Numbered from the stretch's first letter, positions 17,559 to 27,086 are shown. The stretch: 64,000 bases of DNA from Anaerostipes amylophilus (GCF_025567365.1 NZ_JAOQJG010000002.1:1-64000); one strand, 5' to 3'. Notes: a model not told the origin generated them from the sequence alone. Numbers and translations are program-made.

Positions 17559-18506
17559 ATGGCGGTTCGTATTGGCGGGCAGGCAGTGATCGAAGGCGTA
17601 ATGATGAAGAACATGGATCGTTATGCAGTATCCGTGCGAAAGCCCGATGGAAAGATAGAGACAAAAGTAGAAGAATGTGTAAGCTTTGCAGAGAAACATC
17701 CATTATTTAAATTACCGATCCTTCGTGGAATGGTAAACTTTTTAGAATCAATGGTGATCGGAATGCAGACGCTTAATTACTCTGCATCTTTTTATGAAGA
17801 TGAAGAAGAACAAACAGAAGAAAAGACCGAACAGTTTTTGGAGAAATTTCTAGGAGAAAAAGCAGAGAAGGTAATCATGGGAATAGTCCTTGTATTTTCA
17901 TTAGCAATTTCCATCGGATTATTTATGATCCTTCCATATATTGCATCAGAAGCAGCAGGAAAGCTCATTCATAATGAATACGGAATCCTGTTGATGGAAG
18001 GAGTGATCCGAATTGTGATTTTTCTTGGATACATTGTACTGATCTCACAGATGGAAGATATCAAACGGGTATTTATGTACCATGGAGCAGAACACAAAAC
18101 GATCAACTGTTTAGAAGCAGGTGTGGAACTTACCACTGAAAATGTGGATAACTATTCAAGATTACACAAAAGATGTGGAACAAGTTTTATTTTTATCGTC
18201 ATGATCATCAGTATGGTATTTTTCTTCTTTATAAGAGTGGATACCATCTGGTTACGAATCGTGTTAAGATTATTATTTTTACCATTGGTGGCTGGCGTTT
18301 CCTATGAATTTATCAGACTTGCAGGAAGCAGTGACCATCCACTTGTACAGATTTTCTCAAAACCAGGACTGGCACTTCAGAAACTGACAACGAAAGAACC
18401 AGATCATTCTATGATCGAAGTTGCGATCGCATCAGTGGAAGGCGTATTTGACTGGAGAGAATATCTGGATAGTCTGAATAAAGGGGAACAAAAAGAAGAT
18501 GAATAG
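17559..18506 (+). CDS. DUF1385 (YqhQ-like) membrane protein
   Basis: 315 residues. The conserved N-terminus IGGQAVIEGVMMKN is the family signature. About four hydrophobic segments follow (near 108-130, 148-166, 210-230, 232-252) around the MYHGAEHKTINCLE motif with conserved His and Glu. Family function is not established. Its place between rpmE and prmC-prfA is a known conserved clostridial arrangement. The 3' end overlaps prmC by 8 nt. Confidence 0.88.
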   Translation: MAVRIGGQAVIEGVMMKNMDRYAVSVRKPDGKIETKVEECVSFAEKHPLFKLPILRGMVNFLESMVIGMQTLNYSASFYEDEEEQTEEKTEQFLEKFLGEKAEKVIMGIVLVFSLAISIGLFMILPYIASEAAGKLIHNEYGILLMEGVIRIVIFLGYIVLISQMEDIKRVFMYHGAEHKTINCLEAGVELTTENVDNYSRLHKRCGTSFIFIVMIISMVFFFFIRVDTIWLRIVLRLLFLPLVAGVSYEFIRLAGSSDHPLVQIFSKPGLALQKLTTKEPDHSMIEVAIASVEGVFDWREYLDSLNKGEQKEDE

Positions 18507-19350
18507 AAGAGAATGGGTCCTCTATGGACAGAAAGAACTAGAAGAAGCACAGATTGAGAATGCATCTGGTGATGCATGGTATTTATTTTCTGAATGTTTT
18601 CATATATCAAGGGAAGACTATCTGTTCGGAATGACGGATGAGATCAATGATAAAGAAGCAGAAGAAAGATATAAAGAATTGATTCAGAAGAGAAAAGAAC
18701 ATGTGCCATTGCAATATATTTTAGGAACACAGGAATTTATGGGATATACATTTAAGGTAACACCAGATGTGCTGATTCCAAGAGCAGATACAGAAACAGT
18801 ATTGGAGGAAGTGCTTCTTAAGGTCCCGCAGACCTTAAAGAATCTGAAAATTTTGGATTTATGCACTGGTTCAGGCTGTATTGCGATCAGTCTGGCATTG
18901 ATTTTAAATCCAGAAGTATGTATTGGGACAGATATCAGTGAAAAAGCATTAAAAATTGCAAAAGCTAATGGCGAAAATCTCGCACCTATGGTAAAATTTA
19001 TTCAAAGTGACCTTTTTGAGAATGTCACAGGAAGCTATGATCTGATCATTTCGAATCCGCCCTATATTACAACGGAAGAATGTGGGAAGCTGATGCCGGA
19101 GGTAAAAGACTATGAACCGATGTTAGCACTCGATGGGAAGGAAGATGGACTTTATTTTTATAAGAAGATCATCAAAGAAGCGAAAAACTATTTAAATCCA
19201 CAAGGAATGCTCGCATTTGAGATCGGATATGATCAGGGAGAAGCAGTGAAGAATTTGATGGAAGCACAGGATTTTGCCTGTGTTGAGATAAAAAAGGACC
19301 TGGCAGGATTAGACCGGCTGGTCTTTGGATTTGCAAGAGAAGGAGAATAA
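18499..19350 (+). CDS. prmC: release factor glutamine methyltransferase
   Basis: 283 residues. An N-terminal helical domain is followed by a class I SAM methyltransferase fold: LDLCTGSGCIAISLAL (SAM-binding) and ISNPPYI (NPPY catalytic motif). It methylates the Gln of the GGQ motif in release factors. Its substrate gene prfA begins 2 nt after its stop. Confidence 0.95.
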   Translation: MNRREWVLYGQKELEEAQIENASGDAWYLFSECFHISREDYLFGMTDEINDKEAEERYKELIQKRKEHVPLQYILGTQEFMGYTFKVTPDVLIPRADTETVLEEVLLKVPQTLKNLKILDLCTGSGCIAISLALILNPEVCIGTDISEKALKIAKANGENLAPMVKFIQSDLFENVTGSYDLIISNPPYITTEECGKLMPEVKDYEPMLALDGKEDGLYFYKKIIKEAKNYLNPQGMLAFEIGYDQGEAVKNLMEAQDFACVEIKKDLAGLDRLVFGFAREGE

Positions 19351-19351
19351 G

Positions 19352-20425
19352 ATGTTTGATAAGTTAGAAGGTTTAGTAGATCGTCTGGACACTGTACTGC
19401 AGGAATTGAATGATCCAGATGTAGCAGGTAACCAGAATCGTTTCCGTGATCTGATGAAAGAACAAAATGAGCTGACACCGATCGTGGAAAAATACAAAGA
19501 ATACAAAGCAGAGAAACAGAATATCGAAGATAGTTTGATGCTTTTAGAAGAAGAGTCTGACGAAGAGATGAAAGAACTTGCCAAGGAAGAACTGAATGAA
19601 TCTAAGGCAAATGTGGAAAGATTAGAAGAAGAGTTAAAGATTCTCTTAATTCCAAAGGATCCAATGGATGATAAGAATATCATCGTTGAGATGCGTGCTG
19701 GTGCCGGTGGAGATGAAGCTGGGTTATTCGTCGCTGACGTTGCACGTATGTATCGAAATTATGCAGAAAGCAAACGTTGGAAAGTAAATACATTAAGTTT
19801 TAATGAGAGTGGAATCGGTGGATTTAAAGAACTTGTATTCATGGTATCTGGACAGGGTGCATACTCAAGATTCAAGTACGAAAGCGGTGTACACCGTGTA
19901 CAGAGAATCCCTGCAACAGAGTCTGGAGGAAGAATCCATACATCTACAATTACGGTAGCGATCATGCCAGAAGTGGAAGATGTGGAAGTAGAAATCGATA
20001 TGAACGATTGTAAGTTTGATGTATTCCGTGCATCAGGAAATGGTGGACAGTGTGTCAATACAACAGACTCTGCGGTACGTTTAACACATATTCCAACAGG
20101 AATCGTTGTATCATGCCAGGATGAAAAATCACAGTTAAAGAATAAGGACAAAGCGTTAAAGGTATTACGTTCCCGTCTGTATGAATTAGAACAGCAGAAA
20201 GCACATGATGAAGAAGCAGCAAAGAGAAAGAGCCAGATCGGTACAGGAGACCGTTCTGAAAAGATCAGAACATACAATTATCCACAGGGTCGTGTTACAG
20301 ATCACAGAATCAAGCTGACACTTCACAAATTAGATTCTATCATGAACGGTGATTTAGATGAATTGATCGACAGCTTAACAGCAGCAGATCAGGCAGCAAA
20401 ATTAAGTAACATGGAAGAAGAATAA
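19352..20425 (+). CDS. prfA: peptide chain release factor 1
   Basis: 357 residues, the usual length. The stop-codon recognition region includes RVQRIPATESGGRIHTS. The catalytic GGQ is in ASGNGGQCVN (Gln233). Common RF1 reads GAGGQHVN, so A to N and H to C are lineage variants flanking an intact GGQ. ATG 19352 follows AAGGAG; a longer in-frame start inside prmC is rejected. Confidence 0.95.
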   Translation: MFDKLEGLVDRLDTVLQELNDPDVAGNQNRFRDLMKEQNELTPIVEKYKEYKAEKQNIEDSLMLLEEESDEEMKELAKEELNESKANVERLEEELKILLIPKDPMDDKNIIVEMRAGAGGDEAGLFVADVARMYRNYAESKRWKVNTLSFNESGIGGFKELVFMVSGQGAYSRFKYESGVHRVQRIPATESGGRIHTSTITVAIMPEVEDVEVEIDMNDCKFDVFRASGNGGQCVNTTDSAVRLTHIPTGIVVSCQDEKSQLKNKDKALKVLRSRLYELEQQKAHDEEAAKRKSQIGTGDRSEKIRTYNYPQGRVTDHRIKLTLHKLDSIMNGDLDELIDSLTAADQAAKLSNMEEE

Positions 20426-20442
20426 TACAAAGAGATTTATAA

Positions 20443-20468
20443 GGGGTCAGGTGATCAAACCTGGCCCC
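20443..20468 (+). terminator. GC-rich hairpin between prfA and nadE
   Basis: 10-bp stem GGGGTCAGGT/ACCTGGCCCC with one G-U pair and a 6-nt loop. No T-tract follows, so it may be a pause, an RNA end protector or an inefficient terminator rather than a classical one. Confidence 0.5.
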
Positions 20469-20495
20469 TGCATATATTTAATTGAGGTATATAAA

Positions 20496-22394
20496 ATGAA
20501 AGATGGATTTATCAAAGTTGCAGCCGCAACACCAAAGATCAAAGTGGCAGATCCTGCATACAATACAGAAGAAATTTTAAAGATCATCGATGAGACAGAA
20601 AAAAATGGAGCAAGTATTCTGGTATTTTCTGAATTAACGATCAGTGGATATACATGTGGTGATCTATTCTTGCAGCAGCCACTTTTAACAGAATGTAAAA
20701 ATCAGCTTTTAAGAATTGTGAAAGCAACTGAAAATAAGAGTATGTTAGTTGTTGTAGGCTGTCCGATCGTTATAAAACAAAAATTATATAATTGTGCGGT
20801 TGTGATCAGTGATGGCAGTATTTTAGGAATCGTGCCAAAAACACATTTACCAAACTATTCAGAATTTTATGAATTACGTCATTTTACATCTGGAGAAGGA
20901 TTAGAAGAAGATCTTTGGTTTGGAGAAGAATTTGGTTATGTAAATGTAGCCGTGAATCAGTTATTCAAATGCAAAGAGATTCCAGAACTTGTGGTAGCAT
21001 GTGAAATCTGTGAAGATCTCTGGGTACCACTTCCACCAAGCACATATCACGCAATGGCAGGAGCAACGGTGATCTGTAATCCATCTGCAAGTGTAGAGAC
21101 AACAACAAAAGAATCTTATCGAAGAAGCCTTGTATCAAATCAGTCAGCAAGATTGTTAGCGGCTTATATCTATGCTGATGCAGGAGAAGGAGAATCCACA
21201 CAGGATGTTGTATACAGTGGACACCATCTCATCTGTGAAAATGGTTCAGTTTTAGCAGAAGCAAAACGATTTACAAATGAGATTATCTATGCAGATATCG
21301 ATGTGCAGAAATTGGCAGCAGAACGAAGAAAGATGACTTCTTTCCCAGGAGGCCAAACAGATGATTATTTTGAACAGGAATTTTCACTAGAAGTCAAAGA
21401 AAACAAGATCACAAGAACATTCCCGAAAGCACCATTTGTACCAGATAATCAAGATGAAAGGGATAAACGATGCGATGAAATCTTATCTTTACAGTCTATG
21501 GGACTTAAGAAACGTCTGGAACACACAAACTGCAAACATGCAGTCGTAGGAATTTCAGGTGGATTAGATTCCACATTAGCAGTCTTAGTTACAGCAAGAG
21601 CTTTTGATCTGTTAGACATTCCAAGAGAAAACCTGATCTGTGTGACAATGCCATGTTTTGGAACAACAGACAGAACTTACCAGAATGCCGTATCCCTGAT
21701 CAAAGAATTAGGAGCGACACTCAAAGAAGTAAGAATCGAAAAAGCAGTCCGCCAGCATTTTGCAGATATCGGGCATGATGAAAATAACCACGATGTAACT
21801 TATGAAAACTCTCAGGCAAGAGAAAGAACACAGATTCTGATGGATATGGCAAATCAGTACAATGGTATGGTCATCGGAACTGGAGACATGTCAGAATTAG
21901 CGCTTGGCTGGGCAACATATAATGGCGATCATATGTCCATGTATGCAGTGAACTGTTCTGTACCAAAGACATTAGTACGCTATCTTGTACTCTATTATGC
22001 TGAAACAACAGATAATAAGAAATTATCTGAAGTACTGATGGATGTCCTAGACACACCAGTAAGTCCAGAATTACTTCCACCAGTTGACGGAGTCATTTCA
22101 CAGAAGACAGAAGACTTAGTCGGACCATATGAACTGCACGATTTCTTCTTATATTATATGTTAAGATTCGGATTCCCAAAATCCAAATTATACCGCATGG
22201 CAAAATTAACATTTGATGGTGTATACGATGATGAAACGATCAAGAAATGGCTGGATAAATTCTATTGGAGATTCTTCAGCCAGCAGTTTAAACGTTCTTG
22301 CCTGCCAGATGGACCTAAGGTTGGTAGTGTAGCAGTATCACCTCGAGGAGATTTAAGAATGCCAAGTGACGCAAGTCCAACGGCATGGATCTAA
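20496..22394 (+). CDS. nadE: glutamine-dependent NAD+ synthase
   Basis: 632 residues. The N-terminal nitrilase-fold glutaminase (Glu in FSELTISGYTCGDLF, Cys in VACEICEDLW) is joined to an NAD synthetase domain with P-loop GISGGLDSTLAVL (about 351-363) and MGTGDMSELALGWATYNGDHMSMY-type signatures. It amidates nicotinate adenine dinucleotide using Gln and ATP. ATG 20496 lies past the preceding hairpin and is chosen over an upstream start at 20451 that falls inside it. Confidence 0.94.
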   Translation: MKDGFIKVAAATPKIKVADPAYNTEEILKIIDETEKNGASILVFSELTISGYTCGDLFLQQPLLTECKNQLLRIVKATENKSMLVVVGCPIVIKQKLYNCAVVISDGSILGIVPKTHLPNYSEFYELRHFTSGEGLEEDLWFGEEFGYVNVAVNQLFKCKEIPELVVACEICEDLWVPLPPSTYHAMAGATVICNPSASVETTTKESYRRSLVSNQSARLLAAYIYADAGEGESTQDVVYSGHHLICENGSVLAEAKRFTNEIIYADIDVQKLAAERRKMTSFPGGQTDDYFEQEFSLEVKENKITRTFPKAPFVPDNQDERDKRCDEILSLQSMGLKKRLEHTNCKHAVVGISGGLDSTLAVLVTARAFDLLDIPRENLICVTMPCFGTTDRTYQNAVSLIKELGATLKEVRIEKAVRQHFADIGHDENNHDVTYENSQARERTQILMDMANQYNGMVIGTGDMSELALGWATYNGDHMSMYAVNCSVPKTLVRYLVLYYAETTDNKKLSEVLMDVLDTPVSPELLPPVDGVISQKTEDLVGPYELHDFFLYYMLRFGFPKSKLYRMAKLTFDGVYDDETIKKWLDKFYWRFFSQQFKRSCLPDGPKVGSVAVSPRGDLRMPSDASPTAWI

Positions 22395-22534
22395 AATAAA
22401 TAAAAGTCAGTTGGAAACGCGCTTTCGCTCGACTCGCACGTAGCGGACACTAAATTCGACAGCGACGAATACTCGTCACTGCTCATTAAGTGCCGACGAG
22501 CTCCTACGGTTTTCAACTGGCTTTTATTTATTTT
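22393..22534. repeat. GC-rich structured element closed by a 25-bp inverted repeat
   Basis: The arms at 22393-22417 and 22510-22534 pair over 25 bp with two G-U pairs and no break. They enclose 92 nt much richer in GC than the flanks. Inside are further hairpins: GCG/CGC around CTTT near 22419; CAGCGACGA/TCGTCACTG near 22460-22481 with one mismatch; CACT/AGTG; and CGTAG/CTACG. The left arm overlaps the nadE stop codon. It could be a terminator with a large insert, a structured RNA or a dispersed repeat. I do not recognise the family. Confidence 0.65.
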
Positions 22535-22535
22535 A

Positions 22536-22598
22536 GTGAAAGTTTGTTGGTAAAAATAAAGAACATAACTTGTTTTAGGATATGTGAAAATTTGTTGG
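22536..22598 (+). promoter_or_regulatory. 15-bp direct repeat upstream of the sugar-sensor operon
   Basis: GTGAAAGTTTGTTGG at 22536-22550 and GTGAAAATTTGTTGG at 22584-22598 (14/15 identical), 48 bp apart. The second overlaps the -35 hexamer. A candidate regulator site, possibly autoregulatory. Confidence 0.4.
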
Positions 22599-22623
22599 AA
22601 TTATAAATAAATTTCGTTATAAT
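22595..22623 (+). promoter_or_regulatory. sigma-A type promoter of the sugar-sensor operon
   Basis: TTGGAA (22595-22600), exact 17-nt spacer, TATAAT (22618-22623), 52 nt before the first start codon. Confidence 0.75.
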
Positions 22624-22674
22624 GATTATATATTACGGAAAGAAAATGCGAAAAAGAGGAATGAAAGAACAAAT

Positions 22675-23655
22675 ATGAATCAACAATCGAAAAGAAATCT
22701 AACCAATAAGATCATAAGCTTAGCAGGAATCATGGTTTTTGTTTTTTTTATAGCAATCTATGTCAGTACATGTTCAAATTATCTGAAAGGAAATAGAACA
22801 AGAAGAAAATTATTCGGGGCGACTTATATGACGATGAATAATGAATTCTATAAAGTGGTCAATAACCAGATCCGCATGCAGGTTAAGAAGAATGGAGATG
22901 AGATGATCACATTGGATCCGGCACTTGATCAGAAGAAGCAGAATGAGCAGATCAAACAGCTGGTTAAACGAAAGGTAGATGCAATCTTTTTAAATTCAGT
23001 CGACTGGAAAGAAGTAGAGTCTGGATTGAAGGCAGCGAAGAAAGCGAAGATTCCAGTGATCGTTATCGACTCACAGGTTTATAGAAATGATCTTGTCACA
23101 ATGACGATCGTGTCAGATAACTACAAAGCAGGTGTTTTATGTGCAAAGGAAATGATGAAGCAAAAAGATCATGCGAATATTGTATTGTTAACACATAATG
23201 CAGCAAGATCTGCGGTAGATCGTATCAATGGATTTACAGATACGATCAAGAAAAATAAAAACTATAAGATCCTTGCATCTGCAGATACTCAGGGACAGAT
23301 CGAACGTGCACTTCCCAAGGTAGATAAGATCATCGAAAAATACAAGAATATTGATGTCGTCATGGGATTAAATGACCCGGCAGCGATGGGAGCTTTAGCT
23401 GCTCTTGACAGTAAGGGGGCTAGAGAAGGTGTTCTCGTATACGGAATTGATGGATCTCCAGAAGGAAAGAAACTGATCAAAGAAGGTATGATGACAGGAA
23501 CAGCAGCACAGTCTCCCAAACAGATGGCAGACACAGCGATCAATGCAGCATACAAGATTTTGCAAGGGAAAAAAGTAGAGAAGAAAAAGGTAATCTCTGT
23601 TCAAATGATAACAAAAAAGAATGTAGAGCAGACTGATATTAGCCGTTGGCAGTAA
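22675..23655 (+). CDS. membrane-anchored sugar-binding protein (Peripla_BP_4 type), LevQ-like
   Basis: 326 residues. One N-terminal membrane anchor (IISLAGIMVFVFFIAIYVS, about 12-31) has no clear lipobox. A ribose-binding-protein-like fold follows (NEQIKQLVKRKVDAIFLNSVD, IPVIVIDSQV, VMGLNDPAAMGALAALDSKG, GIDGSPEGKKLIKEG). No ABC permease or ATPase lies nearby; a histidine kinase follows 12 nt later. I infer a sensory accessory protein, comparable in context to S. mutans LevQ. Confidence 0.8.
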   Translation: MNQQSKRNLTNKIISLAGIMVFVFFIAIYVSTCSNYLKGNRTRRKLFGATYMTMNNEFYKVVNNQIRMQVKKNGDEMITLDPALDQKKQNEQIKQLVKRKVDAIFLNSVDWKEVESGLKAAKKAKIPVIVIDSQVYRNDLVTMTIVSDNYKAGVLCAKEMMKQKDHANIVLLTHNAARSAVDRINGFTDTIKKNKNYKILASADTQGQIERALPKVDKIIEKYKNIDVVMGLNDPAAMGALAALDSKGAREGVLVYGIDGSPEGKKLIKEGMMTGTAAQSPKQMADTAINAAYKILQGKKVEKKKVISVQMITKKNVEQTDISRWQ

Positions 23656-23667
23656 AGAGGAAATGAT

Positions 23668-24990
23668 ATGGATCGAAAAAATCAAAATTTATATTATATC
23701 AAGATTCTGATGGGAGTCATAAATTTCATCATTTTATCCTTCCTTTCTGCAGTTTTTATTTTAACATTAAATAAGATCAATTGTGATTTTGGAGCAAGGA
23801 ATTTCTTAGAGAATATCACATATCTCCCAAACGAACCAGTGACATCAACAGTGTTGATATTTATTGCTTTTTTCTTATTGTTAGGCATTATAGAAATTCG
23901 AAGAAAACAAAGAAAAAGGCAACAGGTATCTGTGATCTTATATGCAGCAGAGATTTTGTTATGTCTGATCATTATTAAATTTGTTTATGTAAATTATAAT
24001 GGAATCATTCTTCTTGTCATTGCAGATATTGTAACGGATATCAAAGATAAACACACTAGGGGAATTTTCTTTGTCATCATGGGAATGATATATTTATTCT
24101 CAGACTACGATATCATATCAATGTTTATAGATATGATATCGTTCCAACAATTTTTGAGTGTATACCCGGCGAAAGTCAGTATGATGATCCAAGGAACAAG
24201 AAATATACTAGTTGCATTGAATGCGATCGCATTTATTGCATACATGATCATTTTGATGAGAAATCAGATGAAAGAGAATGCAAGGATTGGATTGTTAAAC
24301 CTTCAGCTTCAGACAGCCAATATACGTTTAAAGGAAATGAATGAACAGCTGAAGGACTATTCAGAGATGACAGAAAAAATGGCGGAGACAAGGGAACGAA
24401 ATCGAATTGCCAGAGAGATTCATGACACACTGGGGCATACGATGACTGGACTGTCTGCAGGAATTGACGCATGTATCGCGATGATCGATTTTTCTGTAGA
24501 TGCAACGAAAGAACAGTTAAATAAAATATCACAGGTTGCAAGGCAAGGAATTAAAGATATTCGAAGATCGGTCAATAAATTAAGACCAGATGCCTTAGAG
24601 CATAGTGGATTGCAAGAAGCTTTAGAAAAGATGATCAATGAGACGATGCAGGTATCAGATGTTAAGATTAATTATGATTGTCAGGTAGAGGTCTTGAAAT
24701 TCAATCAAGATGAAGAAGATATGATCTATCGTGTAGTACAGGAAAGTATCACAAATGCGATCAGGCATGGAAAAGCGAAGCAGATTGATGTAAACTTATG
24801 GAAGGAAGATAAGTGGCTCAATCTAGAGATCAAAGACAATGGAATCGGATGTGAAGAGATTCATACAGGATTTGGATTGATCCATATCGAAGAGAGGATC
24901 AAGATGTTAAAAGGAACTGTAGAATATGATGGAAGTAATGGATTTAAAGTCACAGCAAGAATACCGATCAGATGGGGTGAAAAACTATGA
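23668..24990 (+). CDS. NarL-type sensor histidine kinase, LevS-like context
   Basis: 440 residues. About six transmembrane segments lie in the first 200 residues, with no large extracellular loop, so sensing may depend on the neighbouring binding proteins. A short coiled-coil linker follows. The HisKA_3 box has phosphoacceptor His252 (RNRIAREIHDTLGHTMTGL). HATPase is of the GHKL type (VVQESITNAIRHGKA, DNGIGCEEIHTGFGLIHIEERI). The stop overlaps the response-regulator start in ATGA. Confidence 0.9.
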   Translation: MDRKNQNLYYIKILMGVINFIILSFLSAVFILTLNKINCDFGARNFLENITYLPNEPVTSTVLIFIAFFLLLGIIEIRRKQRKRQQVSVILYAAEILLCLIIIKFVYVNYNGIILLVIADIVTDIKDKHTRGIFFVIMGMIYLFSDYDIISMFIDMISFQQFLSVYPAKVSMMIQGTRNILVALNAIAFIAYMIILMRNQMKENARIGLLNLQLQTANIRLKEMNEQLKDYSEMTEKMAETRERNRIAREIHDTLGHTMTGLSAGIDACIAMIDFSVDATKEQLNKISQVARQGIKDIRRSVNKLRPDALEHSGLQEALEKMINETMQVSDVKINYDCQVEVLKFNQDEEDMIYRVVQESITNAIRHGKAKQIDVNLWKEDKWLNLEIKDNGIGCEEIHTGFGLIHIEERIKMLKGTVEYDGSNGFKVTARIPIRWGEKL

Positions 24991-25655
24991 TTAAAGTAAT
25001 GATAGCAGATGATCAGGAACTGATCAGACAAAGTTTACAGATCGTACTTGAGATGAAAGAAGGAATCGAAGTTACTGCAACTGCCAAGGACGGAAGAGAA
25101 GTCATTCAGGAAGTCAGGAAAGACAAGCCAGATGTTATTTTAATGGATGTGCGTATGCCAGAAATGGATGGAGTGCAATGTACACAGATCATCAAAGAAC
25201 AATATCCAGATGTCAAGATCATTATCTTGACAACATTCGATGATGATGAGTATGTATACAATGCATTAAAACATGGAGCAAGTGGTTATCTGTTAAAAGG
25301 AATTTCTATGGATGAATTAGAAAAAGCGATCAATACAGTACATAGCGGCGGGGCCATGATCAATCCAGAAGTGGCAACAAAGGTGGTCGATTTCTTCTCT
25401 GAAATGGCACAAAGCAATTATGATACATCAATTCATGCACAGAATGTAGAAGAGATCACAGATGCAGAATGGGAGATCATTAAATTAGTCGGAAGAGGCA
25501 TGTCAAATAAAGAAATCTCGACGGAACTAAGCCTTTCCGAAGGAACTGTACGAAATTATCTCAGCACGATCTTAAGTAAACTAGACCTAAGAGACAGAAC
25601 CCAGCTTGCAATCTGGGAAGTACAGTCAGGTTCAGCCAAATACGGGAGAAGATAG
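24987..25655 (+). CDS. NarL/FixJ-type response regulator, LevR-like context
   Basis: 222 residues. Receiver with Asp54 (ILMDVRMPEMDG) and Lys in GYLLKG. The C-terminal LuxR HTH is EWEIIKLVGRGMSNKEISTELSLSEGTVRNYLSTILSKL. It presumably controls the adjacent PTS and fructanase genes (inference). The next gene starts immediately after its stop. Confidence 0.93.
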   Translation: MIKVMIADDQELIRQSLQIVLEMKEGIEVTATAKDGREVIQEVRKDKPDVILMDVRMPEMDGVQCTQIIKEQYPDVKIIILTTFDDDEYVYNALKHGASGYLLKGISMDELEKAINTVHSGGAMINPEVATKVVDFFSEMAQSNYDTSIHAQNVEEITDAEWEIIKLVGRGMSNKEISTELSLSEGTVRNYLSTILSKLDLRDRTQLAIWEVQSGSAKYGRR

Positions 25656-26975
25656 ATGAGACAGAAACTAGAAAAATGGTGGAAACGAATCATTGCTGTT
25701 GGATTGGTCATAAGTTTATTATCTGTTGGTTTTGTGATCTATCCCAAACAACAAAAAATTGTTTTAACCTTTGGAATGTTCGCAGGAAACAAGTGGGATG
25801 TTCCAGATGATAATTGCTATCAGATGATCGATCAAGTAATCAAAGAATTTGAAAAAGAATATCCGAATGTCACGATCAAATACGAAAGTGGTGTGATGAA
25901 AGATGATTATTCAGAATGGCTGTCACAAAAGGCACTAAAAGGAGATCTGCCAGATGTTTTTATGGTCTTGCCAGAAGATTTTAGCACATTTTCATCCGTA
26001 GGAATGTTAAAGAACTTAGACTCCTATACAAAGATTGATAAAGTGTTCAAAAAAAGCAACTATTATGAAGGAAGTTATGATGCTGGAACCTATAAGGGAA
26101 CGCAATATGCTCTTCCATATGAAAGTGTACCAACTTTGATGCTAGTCAATAAGACACTACTAAAAAAAGAGCATATCAAAATGCCAGGGAATCACTGGAC
26201 TTGGGATGATTTTTATAAGATCTGTCAAAAAGTAACCAAAGATACCGATGGAGATGGACGATTAGACCAATTTGGTGTGTATGATTATAAATGGAATGAT
26301 GCCACGTTAAGTAATGGCGGAAACTTATTTAATCAAAGTGGAACAAAATGTAATCTGTCATCCGAACCAATTGAAAATGCGATTCTGTTTACAAAGAAGA
26401 TTGAAAGAATATCATCATTTCGAAATCTAACCTCAGATGATTTTGACTCAGGAAATATTGCATTCCGTCCCATGACATTTTCAGAATTTCGAACATATAA
26501 GCCATATCCATGGAAGATTAACAAATACTTTGATTTTGAATGGGACTGTATCAGACTCCCTTCCGGACCAGATGGAGAAAATAAGACACAGGTAGATAAT
26601 CTTCTGATGGGAATGAGTAATCGGACGAAACATGGAGATATGGCATGGCAGTTTTTAAAGAAATTATGCTATGAAACGAAGACACAGCAGAAGATCTTTC
26701 AGTATCGCCAAGGTATTTCACCATTAAAAGCTGTGACGAATTCAAAACAAGCACAGCAGGTATTAGAAAAAAGCATGGGTGAGAATATGACAGATAAAAT
26801 GAAATTGTTAGATGAACTCATGAACAATGCCTTGCAGATTCCAAAATTCCGAAGATACAATGAAGCCTACCAAAAGATTGACAGTGAGATGACAAGAATT
26901 CTTACAGATGAAGAAGAATTTGATTCCAATATCTTGAAACTAAAACAAGAGATTGATAAGCTTTTAAATCAGTAA
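25656..26975 (+). CDS. membrane-anchored solute-binding protein family 1, LevT-like context
   Basis: 439 residues. An uncleaved-looking N-terminal anchor (IIAVGLVISLLSVGFVIYP) without lipobox is followed by an extracellular solute-binding type 1 fold (DQVIKEFEKEYPNVTIKYESG, LPDVFMVLPEDFS, YALPYESVPTLMLVNKTLL, a calcium-like DTDGDGRLDQFG loop). No permeases are present. As fourth gene of a binding protein-kinase-regulator-binding protein unit it probably feeds ligand information to the kinase. Confidence 0.82.
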   Translation: MRQKLEKWWKRIIAVGLVISLLSVGFVIYPKQQKIVLTFGMFAGNKWDVPDDNCYQMIDQVIKEFEKEYPNVTIKYESGVMKDDYSEWLSQKALKGDLPDVFMVLPEDFSTFSSVGMLKNLDSYTKIDKVFKKSNYYEGSYDAGTYKGTQYALPYESVPTLMLVNKTLLKKEHIKMPGNHWTWDDFYKICQKVTKDTDGDGRLDQFGVYDYKWNDATLSNGGNLFNQSGTKCNLSSEPIENAILFTKKIERISSFRNLTSDDFDSGNIAFRPMTFSEFRTYKPYPWKINKYFDFEWDCIRLPSGPDGENKTQVDNLLMGMSNRTKHGDMAWQFLKKLCYETKTQQKIFQYRQGISPLKAVTNSKQAQQVLEKSMGENMTDKMKLLDELMNNALQIPKFRRYNEAYQKIDSEMTRILTDEEEFDSNILKLKQEIDKLLNQ

Positions 26976-27010
26976 CAATAAGAAAATCAAAACAAATAAA
27001 ACACGAATAT

Positions 27011-27040
27011 GACATTTGTCACATAAAAAAGGACATTTGT
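27011..27040 (+). promoter_or_regulatory. GACATTTGT direct repeat upstream of the PTS operon
   Basis: Copies at 27011-27019 and 27032-27040 with a 21-bp period (two helical turns); the first is also the core of palindrome TGACA-TT-TGTCA. A candidate response-regulator site. The second copy forms part of the terminator stem. Confidence 0.35.
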
Positions 27041-27079
27041 AAATTGAAAGTCATGACAATTTACAGATGTCCTTTTTTT
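27025..27079. terminator. bidirectional-looking terminator after the sensor operon
   Basis: 22-bp stem (27025-27046 with 27057-27078) with one G-U pair, 10-nt loop, followed by T residues. The A-tract on the left makes it symmetric. Confidence 0.8.
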
Positions 27080-27086
27080 GCGTGAT

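Noticed and set aside
22399..22534. Second insertion element (MITE) with target duplication after nadE
   Set aside because: The arms are complementary as RNA with G-U pairs, but I could not find a convincing flanking duplication. Left as a structured element of unknown type.
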